This document shows, one piece after another, positions 7,490 through 14,296 of a stretch of DNA of 23,160 bases. Below the pieces are notes generated by a model that did no database searches, was not told where the DNA came from, and saw only the letters and a list, made by a program, of their open reading frames with translations. Source of the stretch: an uncultured Collinsella sp. (GTDB taxonomy: Bacteria; Actinomycetota; Coriobacteriia; Coriobacteriales; Coriobacteriaceae); NCBI GenBank assembly GCA_900543945.1, contig UQTN01000021.1, positions 1 to 23,160 on the forward strand, given 5' to 3'. The number at the start of each line of letters is the position of its first letter. The stretch's first letter is position 1. The position numbers and the translations under genes were made by a program.

Positions 7490-8401
7490 CTACGAACGCG
7501 CCGTGACCAGCAGCTCTGCCGTCGCCGCCCAACCGTCGACAATTTTGCCGCGCGTAACGAAAGCGTTCTCGCAAGCAGCCAGGAACTCGGGCGCGCCGGC
7601 GCTCGTCAGGCCATTCTCGACCAGGCAGAACGTGCCCACGTGATCGGCCATGTAGAAGTCGGACTCGGAATCGCCGAGCGCGAGCGTCTCCTCGCGCTCG
7701 ATCCCCAGGTGCTCGCAGAAGCGCGCAATGGCGACGCCTTTGTTGAGGCCCGCGGGGTTGATGTTGAATGCACGACCGTCCTCGACGCGATCGAGCTCGA
7801 GCGTCGTCGGCTTGGACAGATGCGTCAGGTGACCGTTACAGGCCCACACCAGGCCACAGCCGGCCTCGTCGAGGATGGCCTGCGCCTCGTCATCGGGGAT
7901 GTCGCCGCGCATGCCGACGGTAACCTCGCGGTACTTGTAGCCGGTCGACATGTCGTTGTGATACTCGATCTTGTGCGGCCAGCGGGCGAGGATCTTCTCG
8001 CACACGCCAGTCTGCTCGATCACCTGGTGCGGCGTGAGACCGCAAGATGGGTCGTAGGGCATATCGCCGGTCAGATACTCCCAATCGTTGGCCTTGAGAT
8101 CGTACATGACCAGGCCGCCCATCTCACCAATGTAGGAGTTGAGGCCGAGCACGCGCGCGTCCTCGTGGATCATGGTACGGTTGCGGCCCGAGGTGGGAAC
8201 CACCTGAATGCCAGCGCGGGCAAGTGCCACGACAGCCTCGACGAGCTTGGTCGAGGGATTGCCGTCGTTGTCGCGCAGCACGCACGAGCCGGGCGCGAGC
8301 ATGGTGGCGTCCAGGTCGGTAAAGACGTACTTAACCTTGGCAAGACGCTCGCGCATCTCGCCCGAAAGCTCAGCGACGGTCGGCAGGGTATTGTGGGACA
8401 T
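7490..8401 (-). CDS. HAD superfamily (Cof-like, type IIB) hydrolase
   Basis: The 303-residue product is a haloacid dehalogenase-fold phosphatase. Motif I is VFTDLDATML, with aspartates at about 29 and 31. A serine-containing VVPTSGRNR serves as motif II, and ALGDSESDFYMAD is motif IV with the metal-binding acidic residues. The long cap region between motifs II and III (about 85-220) fits class IIB, which acts on phosphosugars and similar small molecules. The substrate cannot be told from sequence. Motif I has DLDAT where DxDGT is usual. The ATG at 8401 with GGAG five bases upstream is preferred over a GTG two codons earlier that overlaps that site. It lies between murE and murI, which may hint at a cell-envelope role, but this is only context. 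Confidence 0.85.
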   Translation of the reverse strand: MSHNTLPTVAELSGEMRERLAKVKYVFTDLDATMLAPGSCVLRDNDGNPSTKLVEAVVALARAGIQVVPTSGRNRTMIHEDARVLGLNSYIGEMGGLVMYDLKANDWEYLTGDMPYDPSCGLTPHQVIEQTGVCEKILARWPHKIEYHNDMSTGYKYREVTVGMRGDIPDDEAQAILDEAGCGLVWACNGHLTHLSKPTTLELDRVEDGRAFNINPAGLNKGVAIARFCEHLGIEREETLALGDSESDFYMADHVGTFCLVENGLTSAGAPEFLAACENAFVTRGKIVDGWAATAELLVTARS

Positions 8402-8463
8402 GGTCACTCCATTACGTAGAAGGGGCTTCTGGTCTTAGGCGGCGCGCCTCGCTTGAGGGGAAA

Positions 8464-8484
8464 CGCGCTTGCAACGGCAGCGCG
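8464..8484 (-). terminator. Weak GC-rich hairpin between murE and the HAD gene
   Basis: On the minus strand CGCGCT and AGCGCG form a 6-bp stem with a 9-base loop, followed by only three Ts. The rest of this gap (8402-8512) shows nothing clear. Confidence 0.3.
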
Positions 8485-8512
8485 CTCGGGACGCCGCCCT
8501 CATCGCAGTTCA

Positions 8513-10075
8513 TTAGTCAAACTGGGTAACATCGATTAAACGATTGGCAAGCGAAAGATCGCTCTCGATGGGTACGAACTCATCACCCACGTGCATGAGC
8601 TCCTCGTCGCCCTTTGCCAACAGCAAGACGATGGTGGGCGCATCGGGGCTGACGTATTCCTCGCGCGCCGCCTTGAATGCCGCGTGCACAGCAGCCTCGC
8701 GATCGAGGATGATCTTGTTCGGGGTATCGTCGGGAACATGCTCGGCAAGCTCGCGACAGACCTTCATCGGGTCCTCGTGAGCCGGATCCTCGTTGGTAAA
8801 GATCAGCAGATCAGAATATGGTGCGGCCTCGCGCGGAAGCTGCTCACGGCGCTCCTGCGCCTTGCCTCCAGCAGCACCAAACAGCGCAATGACCGGACTG
8901 GCGGGAAACGCGCGCTTGACCGACGAAAAGAGCGAGCGGAACGAAAGTTGGTTGTGAGCGTAGTCAACAACGCAAACCACGCGTCCATCCTTCGACTCCA
9001 CGACCTCCATGCGGCCCGGCACACGCAGTTTGGAGAGGCCCTTCTTGATAGCCTCGATACCGATGCCGATCTCGCGCGCAGCGGCGATAGCGACCAGCGC
9101 GTTTTCCACGTTAAAGTCGCCCGCGATGCCCAGCAGGACCTTCTCCCCCGCCTCGGACTCGTCGGCACACAGGCCATGCAGGTTAAACTCGATGTTAAAG
9201 CCGACCATGCGCACATCGCTCGCCCACAGGCTTGCCTCGGGATGCTCGACGCCAACGGTCACCAAGCGCTCGGCCGTCGACGCTGCCTCCAACACACGGT
9301 CAACCTCTTCGGTGCCCAGATTCACCACGGCGGTCTTTGCCTGGTCAAAGATCCTGAGTTTGCTCTCAAAATAATCCTCAAACGTGGGGTGTTCGATCGG
9401 TGAGATGTGGTCACGGCCGATGTTGAGGAAGCACGCCACGTCAAACGGCAGATTCTCGACGCGTTGGTACTTGAGCGCCTGGCTCGAGACCTCCATGACC
9501 ATGGACTGGCGACCTGACGTGCGGCAGTTGGCGATATGGCGCCAGACCTCTGGGGCCTCGGGCGTAGTATTGGTGCTCTCGTAGCACTCGATACCATCGT
9601 CGGTGTTCACTGAGCCGATCATGCCGCAGGACTCGCCCGCCGCTTTGATGATGGACTGGAGCATAAAAGCGGTCGTGGTCTTTCCCTTGGTACCGGTGAT
9701 ACCCACGATCTTGACGTCGTGGTCGGGACGGTCGTAGACCTCCGGCGGCAACAGGGCCATGGCCGTGCGAACGCTATCAACAACCAGCATCGCAGCACCG
9801 CTCTCCTGCGCCAGCGGCTCCAGAGACTCGACCAGCGACTCCTCGCACACAAATGCGACGGCGCCCGCATCGAGCGCCATGCTCAAAAACGCGGGCTTAA
9901 AGGCAGCGCCTTTGCAAAAGAACACGTCACCTGCCGAGACCGCGCGCGAATCAAACGAGCAGCCGGTCACGGCACGCTCGTCAACCTGCTCTGATGCGCG
10001 CAGCTCGCCGAACACATCGAGAAGCTTGGCAAGCGTATCGACCGTGGTCACGGTCGCGGAATCCGAATGGTGCAT
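8513..10075 (-). CDS. murE: UDP-N-acetylmuramyl-tripeptide synthetase, non-diaminopimelate type
   Basis: MurE adds the third residue, a diamino acid, to UDP-MurNAc-L-Ala-D-Glu in the cytoplasm. The 520-residue product has the three Mur ligase domains. An N-terminal UDP-binding domain contains FDSRAVSAGDVFF. The central ATPase has P-loop GITGTKGKTTT (about 125-135) and MEVSSQAL. The C-terminal domain starts near VPGRMEVV. The central segment FLNIGRDHISPIEHP resembles the branch found in lysine-type lactic acid bacteria more than the Gram-negative enzyme. Where meso-diaminopimelate enzymes have DNPR, this one has EDPA (about 429-432), so the substrate is probably lysine or ornithine. The ATG at 10075 is preceded by AAAGGTG. 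Confidence 0.94.
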   Translation of the reverse strand: MHHSDSATVTTVDTLAKLLDVFGELRASEQVDERAVTGCSFDSRAVSAGDVFFCKGAAFKPAFLSMALDAGAVAFVCEESLVESLEPLAQESGAAMLVVDSVRTAMALLPPEVYDRPDHDVKIVGITGTKGKTTTAFMLQSIIKAAGESCGMIGSVNTDDGIECYESTNTTPEAPEVWRHIANCRTSGRQSMVMEVSSQALKYQRVENLPFDVACFLNIGRDHISPIEHPTFEDYFESKLRIFDQAKTAVVNLGTEEVDRVLEAASTAERLVTVGVEHPEASLWASDVRMVGFNIEFNLHGLCADESEAGEKVLLGIAGDFNVENALVAIAAAREIGIGIEAIKKGLSKLRVPGRMEVVESKDGRVVCVVDYAHNQLSFRSLFSSVKRAFPASPVIALFGAAGGKAQERREQLPREAAPYSDLLIFTNEDPAHEDPMKVCRELAEHVPDDTPNKIILDREAAVHAAFKAAREEYVSPDAPTIVLLLAKGDEELMHVGDEFVPIESDLSLANRLIDVTQFD

Positions 10076-10110
10076 CTTTCACCTTTCTCAGCCATTTGGC
10101 AGGGACGGTT

Positions 10111-10139
10111 TTTATAGTAACTGAAACGCACCCACGCAA
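10111..10139 (-). promoter_or_regulatory. Candidate promoter of murE
   Basis: On the minus strand TTGCGT (10134-10139) and TATAAA (10111-10116) are 17 bases apart. The -35 overlaps the T-tail of the asnB terminator, so one transcript ends where the next begins. Confidence 0.55.
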
Positions 10140-10161
10140 AAACGGCTCCCGGAGGAGCCGT
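10138..10161 (-). terminator. Rho-independent terminator of asnB
   Basis: On the minus strand ACGGCTCC-TCCG-GGAGCCGT forms an 8-bp stem with a 4-base loop and is followed by TTTT. It lies 26 bases after the asnB stop. Confidence 0.88.
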
Positions 10162-10187
10162 TACGCGCAGGCGTTCGTAAGCCGAGG

Positions 10188-12068
10188 CTAGGCAGCCTGA
10201 ACAGCGGGCTGGTCCTCGTCGATAAAGAAGCGCTTGTACCACACCAGGAACACGAGCGGCGTATAGATCTTGCGCTGGAAATCGCCCTTGCCCGCAAAGT
10301 GCAAATCGAGCAGGTGCATGAGCTCGTCGGTATCGAAGAACTCGCTTGCCCACGGCGCGGTGAAGTACTCCTTGACATAGTCGTACCACTTTTGCTCGCG
10401 CAGCCAGTAGACAATCGGCACCGGGAAGCCCACCTTGGGACGGGTGGCCCACTCATCGGGCAGCGACTTGTTGGCAGCGTGGCGGAGTACCTGTTTGTTG
10501 CCGTTCTCGTTGATGCGGTAGCGGTCGGGAATGTGCTCGGCGAACTCCATGACTTTGCGGTCCAGGAAGGGCACGCGCAGCTCCAGCGAATGTGCCATGC
10601 ACATCTTGTCGGCCTTGAGCAGAATGTCGCCCGGGAGCCACATGTTCATGTCCAGGTACTGCTTCTTGACCAGCTCGGGCTGGCCCTTCACGCGTGCGTA
10701 GATGGGTGCAGCGAGCTCAAAGGCGCCGTCGCCGGTGTTGTACTCGGGCTTGAGCACGCCGTCGACCTCGCGCTCCGGCCATACCAGAGCCTGTCCCAGG
10801 AACGACTTCTCGGGGATCTCGGCACCCTTGACCAGGAAGTTATGTCCCTTGAAGTACGGCATATGCAGCGCCAGGTTACCGAGCGCGCGACGGATGGGCA
10901 GCGGCACCATCTTTTTGTACTTGCGGACCGGAACCGTGTCCTCGTAGTAGGCGTAGCCGCCAAAGAGCTCGTCGGCGCCTTCGCCCGAAAGCACGACGGT
11001 GACGTCCTTGCGGGCCATCTCGGCCAAGAACCACAGCGGCACGGAAGACAGGTTGGACTGCGGCTCGTCCATGTGATACTGGATGTCCTCGAGCGCACCG
11101 AAGAACTCGTCGGCGGTAATCATCTTGCGGACATTCTCGACGCCGAGCTTGTCAGAAAGTTCCTTGGCGTAGTTAGTCTCGTTGAAATTCTTGTAATCGA
11201 AGCCCACCGAGAAGGTCTTGTCGGGCATGAGGCAAGCGGCGATGTAGCTGGAGTCGACGCCGCCGGAGAGGAACGACGCGACCTTGACGTCGGCGATGCG
11301 ATGGGCCTCGACGCTCTCGTGCACGACCTCATCCAGCTCGTCGACGTACTCCTCGAACGGCTTCTCGACGGCAGAGTAATCGCAATCCCAGTAGCGCTCG
11401 ATGTTCATCTTGCCGGTCGGGATGTCTACGGTAAAGTAATGCGCCGGCGGCAGCTTGTAGACACCCTCGAAGAAGGTCTCCTCGGTTGCCGAATACTGCA
11501 GCGTCATGTACGGACGCAGGGCCTTTTTGTTGACCGCCTTGTGGAAGTGCGGGTAGTCCAGGAAGCTCTTGATCTCGGAACCAAAGAGCACGCCCGGAGC
11601 GCCGTCGCCCGCATCGGCCATGGGATAGTAGTAGAGCGGCTTGATGCCAAAGATATCGCGGGCGCCAAAAAGCTTGTTCTTCTTCTTGTCCCAGATGACG
11701 AAGGCGTACATACCGCGCAAGCGATCGAGTACTGCCTCGCCCCACTCCTCGTAGCCGTGCAGGAGGCTCTCGGTGTCGGCGCCGCAGTGGAACTTGTAGC
11801 CCTTGGCCTCGAGCTCGGAACGGAGTTCTTGGAAGTTGTAGATCTCGCCGTTGAAGACAATGACGACGCTACCGTCCTCGTTGGCCATGGGTTGGGCGCC
11901 AGCCTCGGTCAGGTCGAGGATCGACAGACGGCGGAAGCCGAGGGCAACGCGGCCGTCGATAAACTGACCGCCCATGTCGGGACCGCGATGGACGATGCGG
12001 TCCATCATCTTGGTGAGTACCTCGGATTGGTTATCCGTCCCACCGACAAAACCGACAAAACCGCACAT
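10188..12068 (-). CDS. asnB: Asparagine synthase, glutamine-hydrolysing
   Basis: AsnB makes asparagine from aspartate, ATP and glutamine. The 626-residue product begins MCGFVGFVGG, leaving Cys2 as the class II glutaminase nucleophile once Met is removed. Other glutaminase-site pieces are RLSILDL and FNGEIYNF. The synthetase domain has the pyrophosphate loop SFLSGGVDSSY (SGGVDSS at about 268-274) and LSGEGADELFGGY. The length is closer to the long Bacillus AsnB and corynebacterial LtsA (about 630-640) than to E. coli AsnB (554). Some of those long forms amidate peptidoglycan precursors instead. The ATG at 12068 has AGGGG upstream. The gene is followed by a strong terminator, so it is a separate unit from murE. 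Confidence 0.93.
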   Translation of the reverse strand: MCGFVGFVGGTDNQSEVLTKMMDRIVHRGPDMGGQFIDGRVALGFRRLSILDLTEAGAQPMANEDGSVVIVFNGEIYNFQELRSELEAKGYKFHCGADTESLLHGYEEWGEAVLDRLRGMYAFVIWDKKKNKLFGARDIFGIKPLYYYPMADAGDGAPGVLFGSEIKSFLDYPHFHKAVNKKALRPYMTLQYSATEETFFEGVYKLPPAHYFTVDIPTGKMNIERYWDCDYSAVEKPFEEYVDELDEVVHESVEAHRIADVKVASFLSGGVDSSYIAACLMPDKTFSVGFDYKNFNETNYAKELSDKLGVENVRKMITADEFFGALEDIQYHMDEPQSNLSSVPLWFLAEMARKDVTVVLSGEGADELFGGYAYYEDTVPVRKYKKMVPLPIRRALGNLALHMPYFKGHNFLVKGAEIPEKSFLGQALVWPEREVDGVLKPEYNTGDGAFELAAPIYARVKGQPELVKKQYLDMNMWLPGDILLKADKMCMAHSLELRVPFLDRKVMEFAEHIPDRYRINENGNKQVLRHAANKSLPDEWATRPKVGFPVPIVYWLREQKWYDYVKEYFTAPWASEFFDTDELMHLLDLHFAGKGDFQRKIYTPLVFLVWYKRFFIDEDQPAVQAA

Positions 12069-12119
12069 ATACTATCCCCTCTGCTGTTGCTGGGCATCAA
12101 ATCGAATCAGTAGCTTTTG

Positions 12120-12125
12120 AGTATA
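12120..12125 (-). promoter_or_regulatory. Possible -10 element of asnB
   Basis: TATACT lies on the minus strand 52 bases upstream of the asnB start codon. I see no matching -35, and the rest of 12126-12236 holds nothing I can identify. Confidence 0.3.
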
Positions 12126-12236
12126 CCCGAGGGCGTAAAGAGGGGCGGAATGTTCAGGCAATCTCAACTGAATCAGCTCCGCTGTGACACGCGACGGTTA
12201 CCTTTAATGGATATGAGATGAATGAGGCGATTGTTT

Positions 12237-12245
12237 TGCTATACT
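12237..12245 (+). promoter_or_regulatory. Extended -10 promoter of tRNA-Val
   Basis: TGC at 12237-12239 precedes TATACT at 12240-12245, eleven bases before the tRNA. No strong -35 is visible, as is usual for extended -10 promoters. Confidence 0.5.
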
Positions 12246-12255
12246 CTCTCCGCAC

Positions 12256-12331
12256 GGGCGATTGGCGCAACGGTTAGCGCAGGTGCTTTACACGCACAAG
12301 GCTGGGGGTTCGAATCCCTCATCGCCCACCA
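12256..12331 (+). tRNA. tRNA-Val, anticodon UAC, CCA encoded
   Basis: The 76-nucleotide sequence folds as a cloverleaf. The acceptor stem GGGCGAT pairs with ATCGCCC. The D arm is GCGCAACGGTTAGCGC, and the anticodon loop TTTACAC gives anticodon TAC. The T arm contains GGGTTCGAATCCC, and ACCA is encoded at the 3' end. The outermost pair of the anticodon stem appears to be a G-A mismatch. It is one of the few plus-strand genes here and is followed by its own terminator. Confidence 0.95.
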
Positions 12332-12335
12332 CTGA
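12314..12335 (+). repeat. Direct repeat, copy 1 (3' end of tRNA-Val)
   Basis: The last 18 bases of tRNA-Val plus four following bases (ATCCCTCATCGCCCACCACT then GA) recur exactly at 12499-12520, 185 bases downstream. Confidence 0.95.
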
Positions 12336-12341
12336 TTTGGA

Positions 12342-12369
12342 AACGGTCCTCGAAAGGGGACCGTTTTTT
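12342..12369 (+). terminator. Rho-independent terminator of tRNA-Val
   Basis: AACGGTCC (12342-12349) pairs with GGACCGTT (12358-12365), and the run of Ts continues to 12369. Confidence 0.88.
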
Positions 12370-12383
12370 GTTTGGGCCCATTT

Positions 12384-12401
12384 CATGGGATTCGAACCCG
12401 C
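12384..12401 (+). repeat. Inverted T-arm-like repeat, copy 1
   Basis: CATGGGATTCGAACCCGC recurs exactly at 12570-12587. Its complement contains GGGTTCGAATCCC, the T-arm sequence of the tRNA-Val. Each copy has GGCCCA a few bases upstream. Confidence 0.9.
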
Positions 12402-12410
12402 AAGGGTGCG

Positions 12411-12491
12411 GAGCTGAGGAAACGCGAAGCGTTTTCCAGCGCAGCACGCGAGGGCCGTAGGCCCGAAGCGAGAGCGGGCGGCGTCAGCCGC
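12411..12491. repeat. Cluster of three short GC-rich hairpins
   Basis: Three stems follow one another: GGAAACGC-GAA-GCGTTTTCC (12418-12437, one bulged T), GGGCC-GTA-GGCCC (12452-12464) and GCGGC-GTCA-GCCGC (12478-12491). No reading frame with a sensible product covers them. The cluster lies where the 5' part of a second tRNA would be expected. Confidence 0.6.
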
Positions 12492-12498
12492 ACGCGAC

Positions 12499-12520
12499 AT
12501 CCCTCATCGCCCACCACTGA
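12499..12520 (+). pseudogene. Truncated second copy of the tRNA-Val 3' end
   Basis: A 22-base exact copy of the 3' end of tRNA-Val including CCA is followed by its own terminator at 12527-12558. The 5' part of the tRNA is missing. It is either the relic of a tandem tRNA-Val or a duplicated attachment-type site. Confidence 0.65.
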
Positions 12521-12526
12521 ATTGTT

Positions 12527-12558
12527 AGGCCTCCAGCGATGGAGGCCTTTCTTTTTTT
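12527..12558 (+). terminator. Rho-independent terminator after the tRNA relic
   Basis: AGGCCTCC (12527-12534) pairs with GGAGGCCT (12541-12548), followed by TTCTTTTTTT. It is unrelated in sequence to the terminator after the intact tRNA. Confidence 0.85.
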
Positions 12559-12569
12559 CAGGCCCAGCG

Positions 12570-12587
12570 CATGGGATTCGAACCCGC
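12570..12587 (+). repeat. Inverted T-arm-like repeat, copy 2
   Basis: This is the second exact copy of CATGGGATTCGAACCCGC, 186 bases after the first, again with GGCCCA just upstream. Confidence 0.9.
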
Positions 12588-12610
12588 CAGCACGTCTGTC
12601 ACAAAGGCCG

Positions 12611-12827
12611 TGGCCAGAAAATGGCAAAAATGAGTACTGCTACCTTGCTTACAACATATCAAAAGATAGTATTTGCTTAAGTTACGCAACATATGTCCAT
12701 TATAAGGACTAACAATTAGATCAAAATCGTGCATTCATCGCCATTTCGACTTGCCATCTGGTCTTATTAGTCCAAAATTGCTGCGACCAAATCGGTAACA
12801 GTACTCATATTTAATGTTTTTTGACCA
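12611..12827. mobile_element. Candidate MITE-like AT-rich element with imperfect terminal inverted repeats
   Basis: The 34-base ends (12611-12644 and 12794-12827) are inverted repeats that match at 26 of 34 positions. The inner part, ATGAGTACTG-TACC, is almost perfect. The 149 bases between them are much more AT-rich than the surrounding genes and contain no plausible reading frame, only a smaller inverted pair (GGACTAA at 12706-12712 with TTAGTCC at 12767-12773). No target-site duplication is obvious. It could instead be a structured regulatory region. Confidence 0.45.
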
Positions 12828-12830
12828 GCA

Positions 12831-12875
12831 GGTCTCCCCGCCTTAGCAAATCTAAGGCAAAACGGGCTCCAGACC
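12831..12875. other. Compound hairpin next to the AT-rich element
   Basis: Three nested stems (GGTCT with AGACC, CCCG with CGGG, and CCTTAG with CTAAGG around a CAAAT loop) form one interrupted hairpin. No T-run follows on the argD side, so it is not a clear terminator. The remaining bases up to the argD stop (12876-12943) hold nothing I can identify. Confidence 0.5.
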
Positions 12876-12943
12876 GCTGAATCATGCCACATAGGGCACG
12901 TCCGCAGTCCGGAACCCGGTCCAAATTGAGTTATTGTGCCGCG

Positions 12944-14227
12944 TTAGCCCAAGACACCCGCCAGGATCTCGATCAGACTGTCCACGTCGGCTTCCTCGCA
13001 GACAAGCGGCGGCAGGAAACGCAGCGTGTGGGCACCAGTAGCGTTAATCACGGCGCCGGCGGCCAACGCGCGGGCAACAATATCATGCGCATCGCCCGCA
13101 GCGTCATCTAAATCGCAGCCGAGCATTAAGCCGCGACCGCGTACCTCGACCACGTGCGGCAGCTTGGTGAGCTTTGCCTCCATATAAGCACCCACCTTGG
13201 CAGCATGCTCGGCATAATCGCCGCGCACGAGCGCGGAGAGCGTCGCGGCGCACGCCGCGACAGCCAAGCAGCCACCGCCAAAGGTCGAGCCGTGGTCGCC
13301 CGGCTTAAACACGTCGGCGATCTCCTTCTTTGCCACCACGGCACCCATGGGCACGCCATCGGCAATGCCCTTGGCAAGGCTCATAATGTCGGGTTCCACG
13401 CCATAGGTCTGGAATGCAAACGGCTTGCCGGAGCGGAAGATGCCACACTGGACTTCGTCGGCGATAAGAACGGCGCCTGCCTCGTGTGCCAAGTCACGCG
13501 CCGCCGCCATAAACTCCTCGGTCATGGGGTGCACACCGCTCTCGCCCTGAATCGGCTCGAGCATGACAGCGCAGACCTCGCTTCCCAGCTGCTTAAAGAT
13601 CGAACGCAGTTCGTCGACATCGTTGGGCGAGCAGGCCACAAAGCCACCCGGCAGCGGACGGAAGCTGTCCTGTAGCCAATCCTGCATGGTGGCGGCAATG
13701 GTCTCGAGCGTACGGCCGTGGAAGCCGCCGCGCATGCATACGATGGTGTTGCCGCCGTTACCAGCACGCTTGGCGTACAGACGTGCGAGCTTCATCGAGC
13801 CCTCGTTAGCTTCGGCACCAGAATTGGCAAAGAACGTCTCCCACACCTGCTCGTCCGCAGCCGGGGCACCGAGCGCAGCGGCCGTGGTCTCATCGCCGGC
13901 GGCAATGGCATCGGCCAGCACGCACGCACCATCTACGTCGTCGTTGGCAAGCTTGGACAGCAGCGCCGCGACCTGTCCGCGCTGCTCGATGTAGAAGTAA
14001 TTGGAGACATGCATGAGCTTTTTGGTCTGCGCCTCGAGCGCCGAGAGCACTGCAGGGTTGCCGTGGCCAAGGCTGCACACACCGATACCGGCAAGAAAGT
14101 CAAGATACTCACGGCCGTCATCGCCGGTGAGCTTCATGCCGTGGCCTTCGACAAACTCTACCGGAAAGCGACCAAAGGTATGCATAACGTAATGGGATTC
14201 GAGCGATTGTTGAGTTGCAAGTGACAT
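12944..14227 (-). CDS. argD: Acetylornithine aminotransferase
   Basis: ArgD is a PLP enzyme that converts N-acetylglutamate semialdehyde to N-acetylornithine. The 427-residue product has class III aminotransferase signatures: FFANSGAEANEGSMK (about 132-146), the GGFHGRTLETIA cofactor region, LIADEVQCG with the PLP-binding Asp at about 257, and the Schiff-base lysine in SLAKGIADG at about 286. An insert of roughly 30 residues rich in Ala and Asp (about 96-128) precedes the SGAEANE motif and makes it longer than the usual 390-400. The ATG at 14227 has AAAGG upstream. It is the last gene of the argCJBD cluster, 69 bases after argB. Confidence 0.95.
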   Translation of the reverse strand: MSLATQQSLESHYVMHTFGRFPVEFVEGHGMKLTGDDGREYLDFLAGIGVCSLGHGNPAVLSALEAQTKKLMHVSNYFYIEQRGQVAALLSKLANDDVDGACVLADAIAAGDETTAAALGAPAADEQVWETFFANSGAEANEGSMKLARLYAKRAGNGGNTIVCMRGGFHGRTLETIAATMQDWLQDSFRPLPGGFVACSPNDVDELRSIFKQLGSEVCAVMLEPIQGESGVHPMTEEFMAAARDLAHEAGAVLIADEVQCGIFRSGKPFAFQTYGVEPDIMSLAKGIADGVPMGAVVAKKEIADVFKPGDHGSTFGGGCLAVAACAATLSALVRGDYAEHAAKVGAYMEAKLTKLPHVVEVRGRGLMLGCDLDDAAGDAHDIVARALAAGAVINATGAHTLRFLPPLVCEEADVDSLIEILAGVLG

Positions 14228-14296
14228 GGGATGCCTTTCGTTGGGCGCCGTACGGCGCAGGGCTATGGGTGCAGGGACGCGATGACCGCGGGTCAG

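Noticed and set aside
5784..7643. Long plus-strand open frame of 619 codons opposite rph and murI
   Set aside because: It lies antisense to two clear conserved genes, has no family features, and long antisense frames are expected in GC-rich DNA.
10299..12113. Plus-strand open frame of 604 codons opposite asnB
   Set aside because: It mirrors the codon pattern of asnB, has no recognisable domain and no ribosome binding site.
12402..12498. Possible CRISPR array or integrated island between the two tRNA 3' copies
   Set aside because: The repeats are not evenly spaced, there are no spacers of constant length, and 163 bases is too short for an island.
12372..12680. Plus-strand open frame after tRNA-Val with GIRTR-type peptides
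   Set aside because: Such peptides arise from translating T-arm sequences. The region is tRNA-derived repeat and terminator DNA, not a gene.
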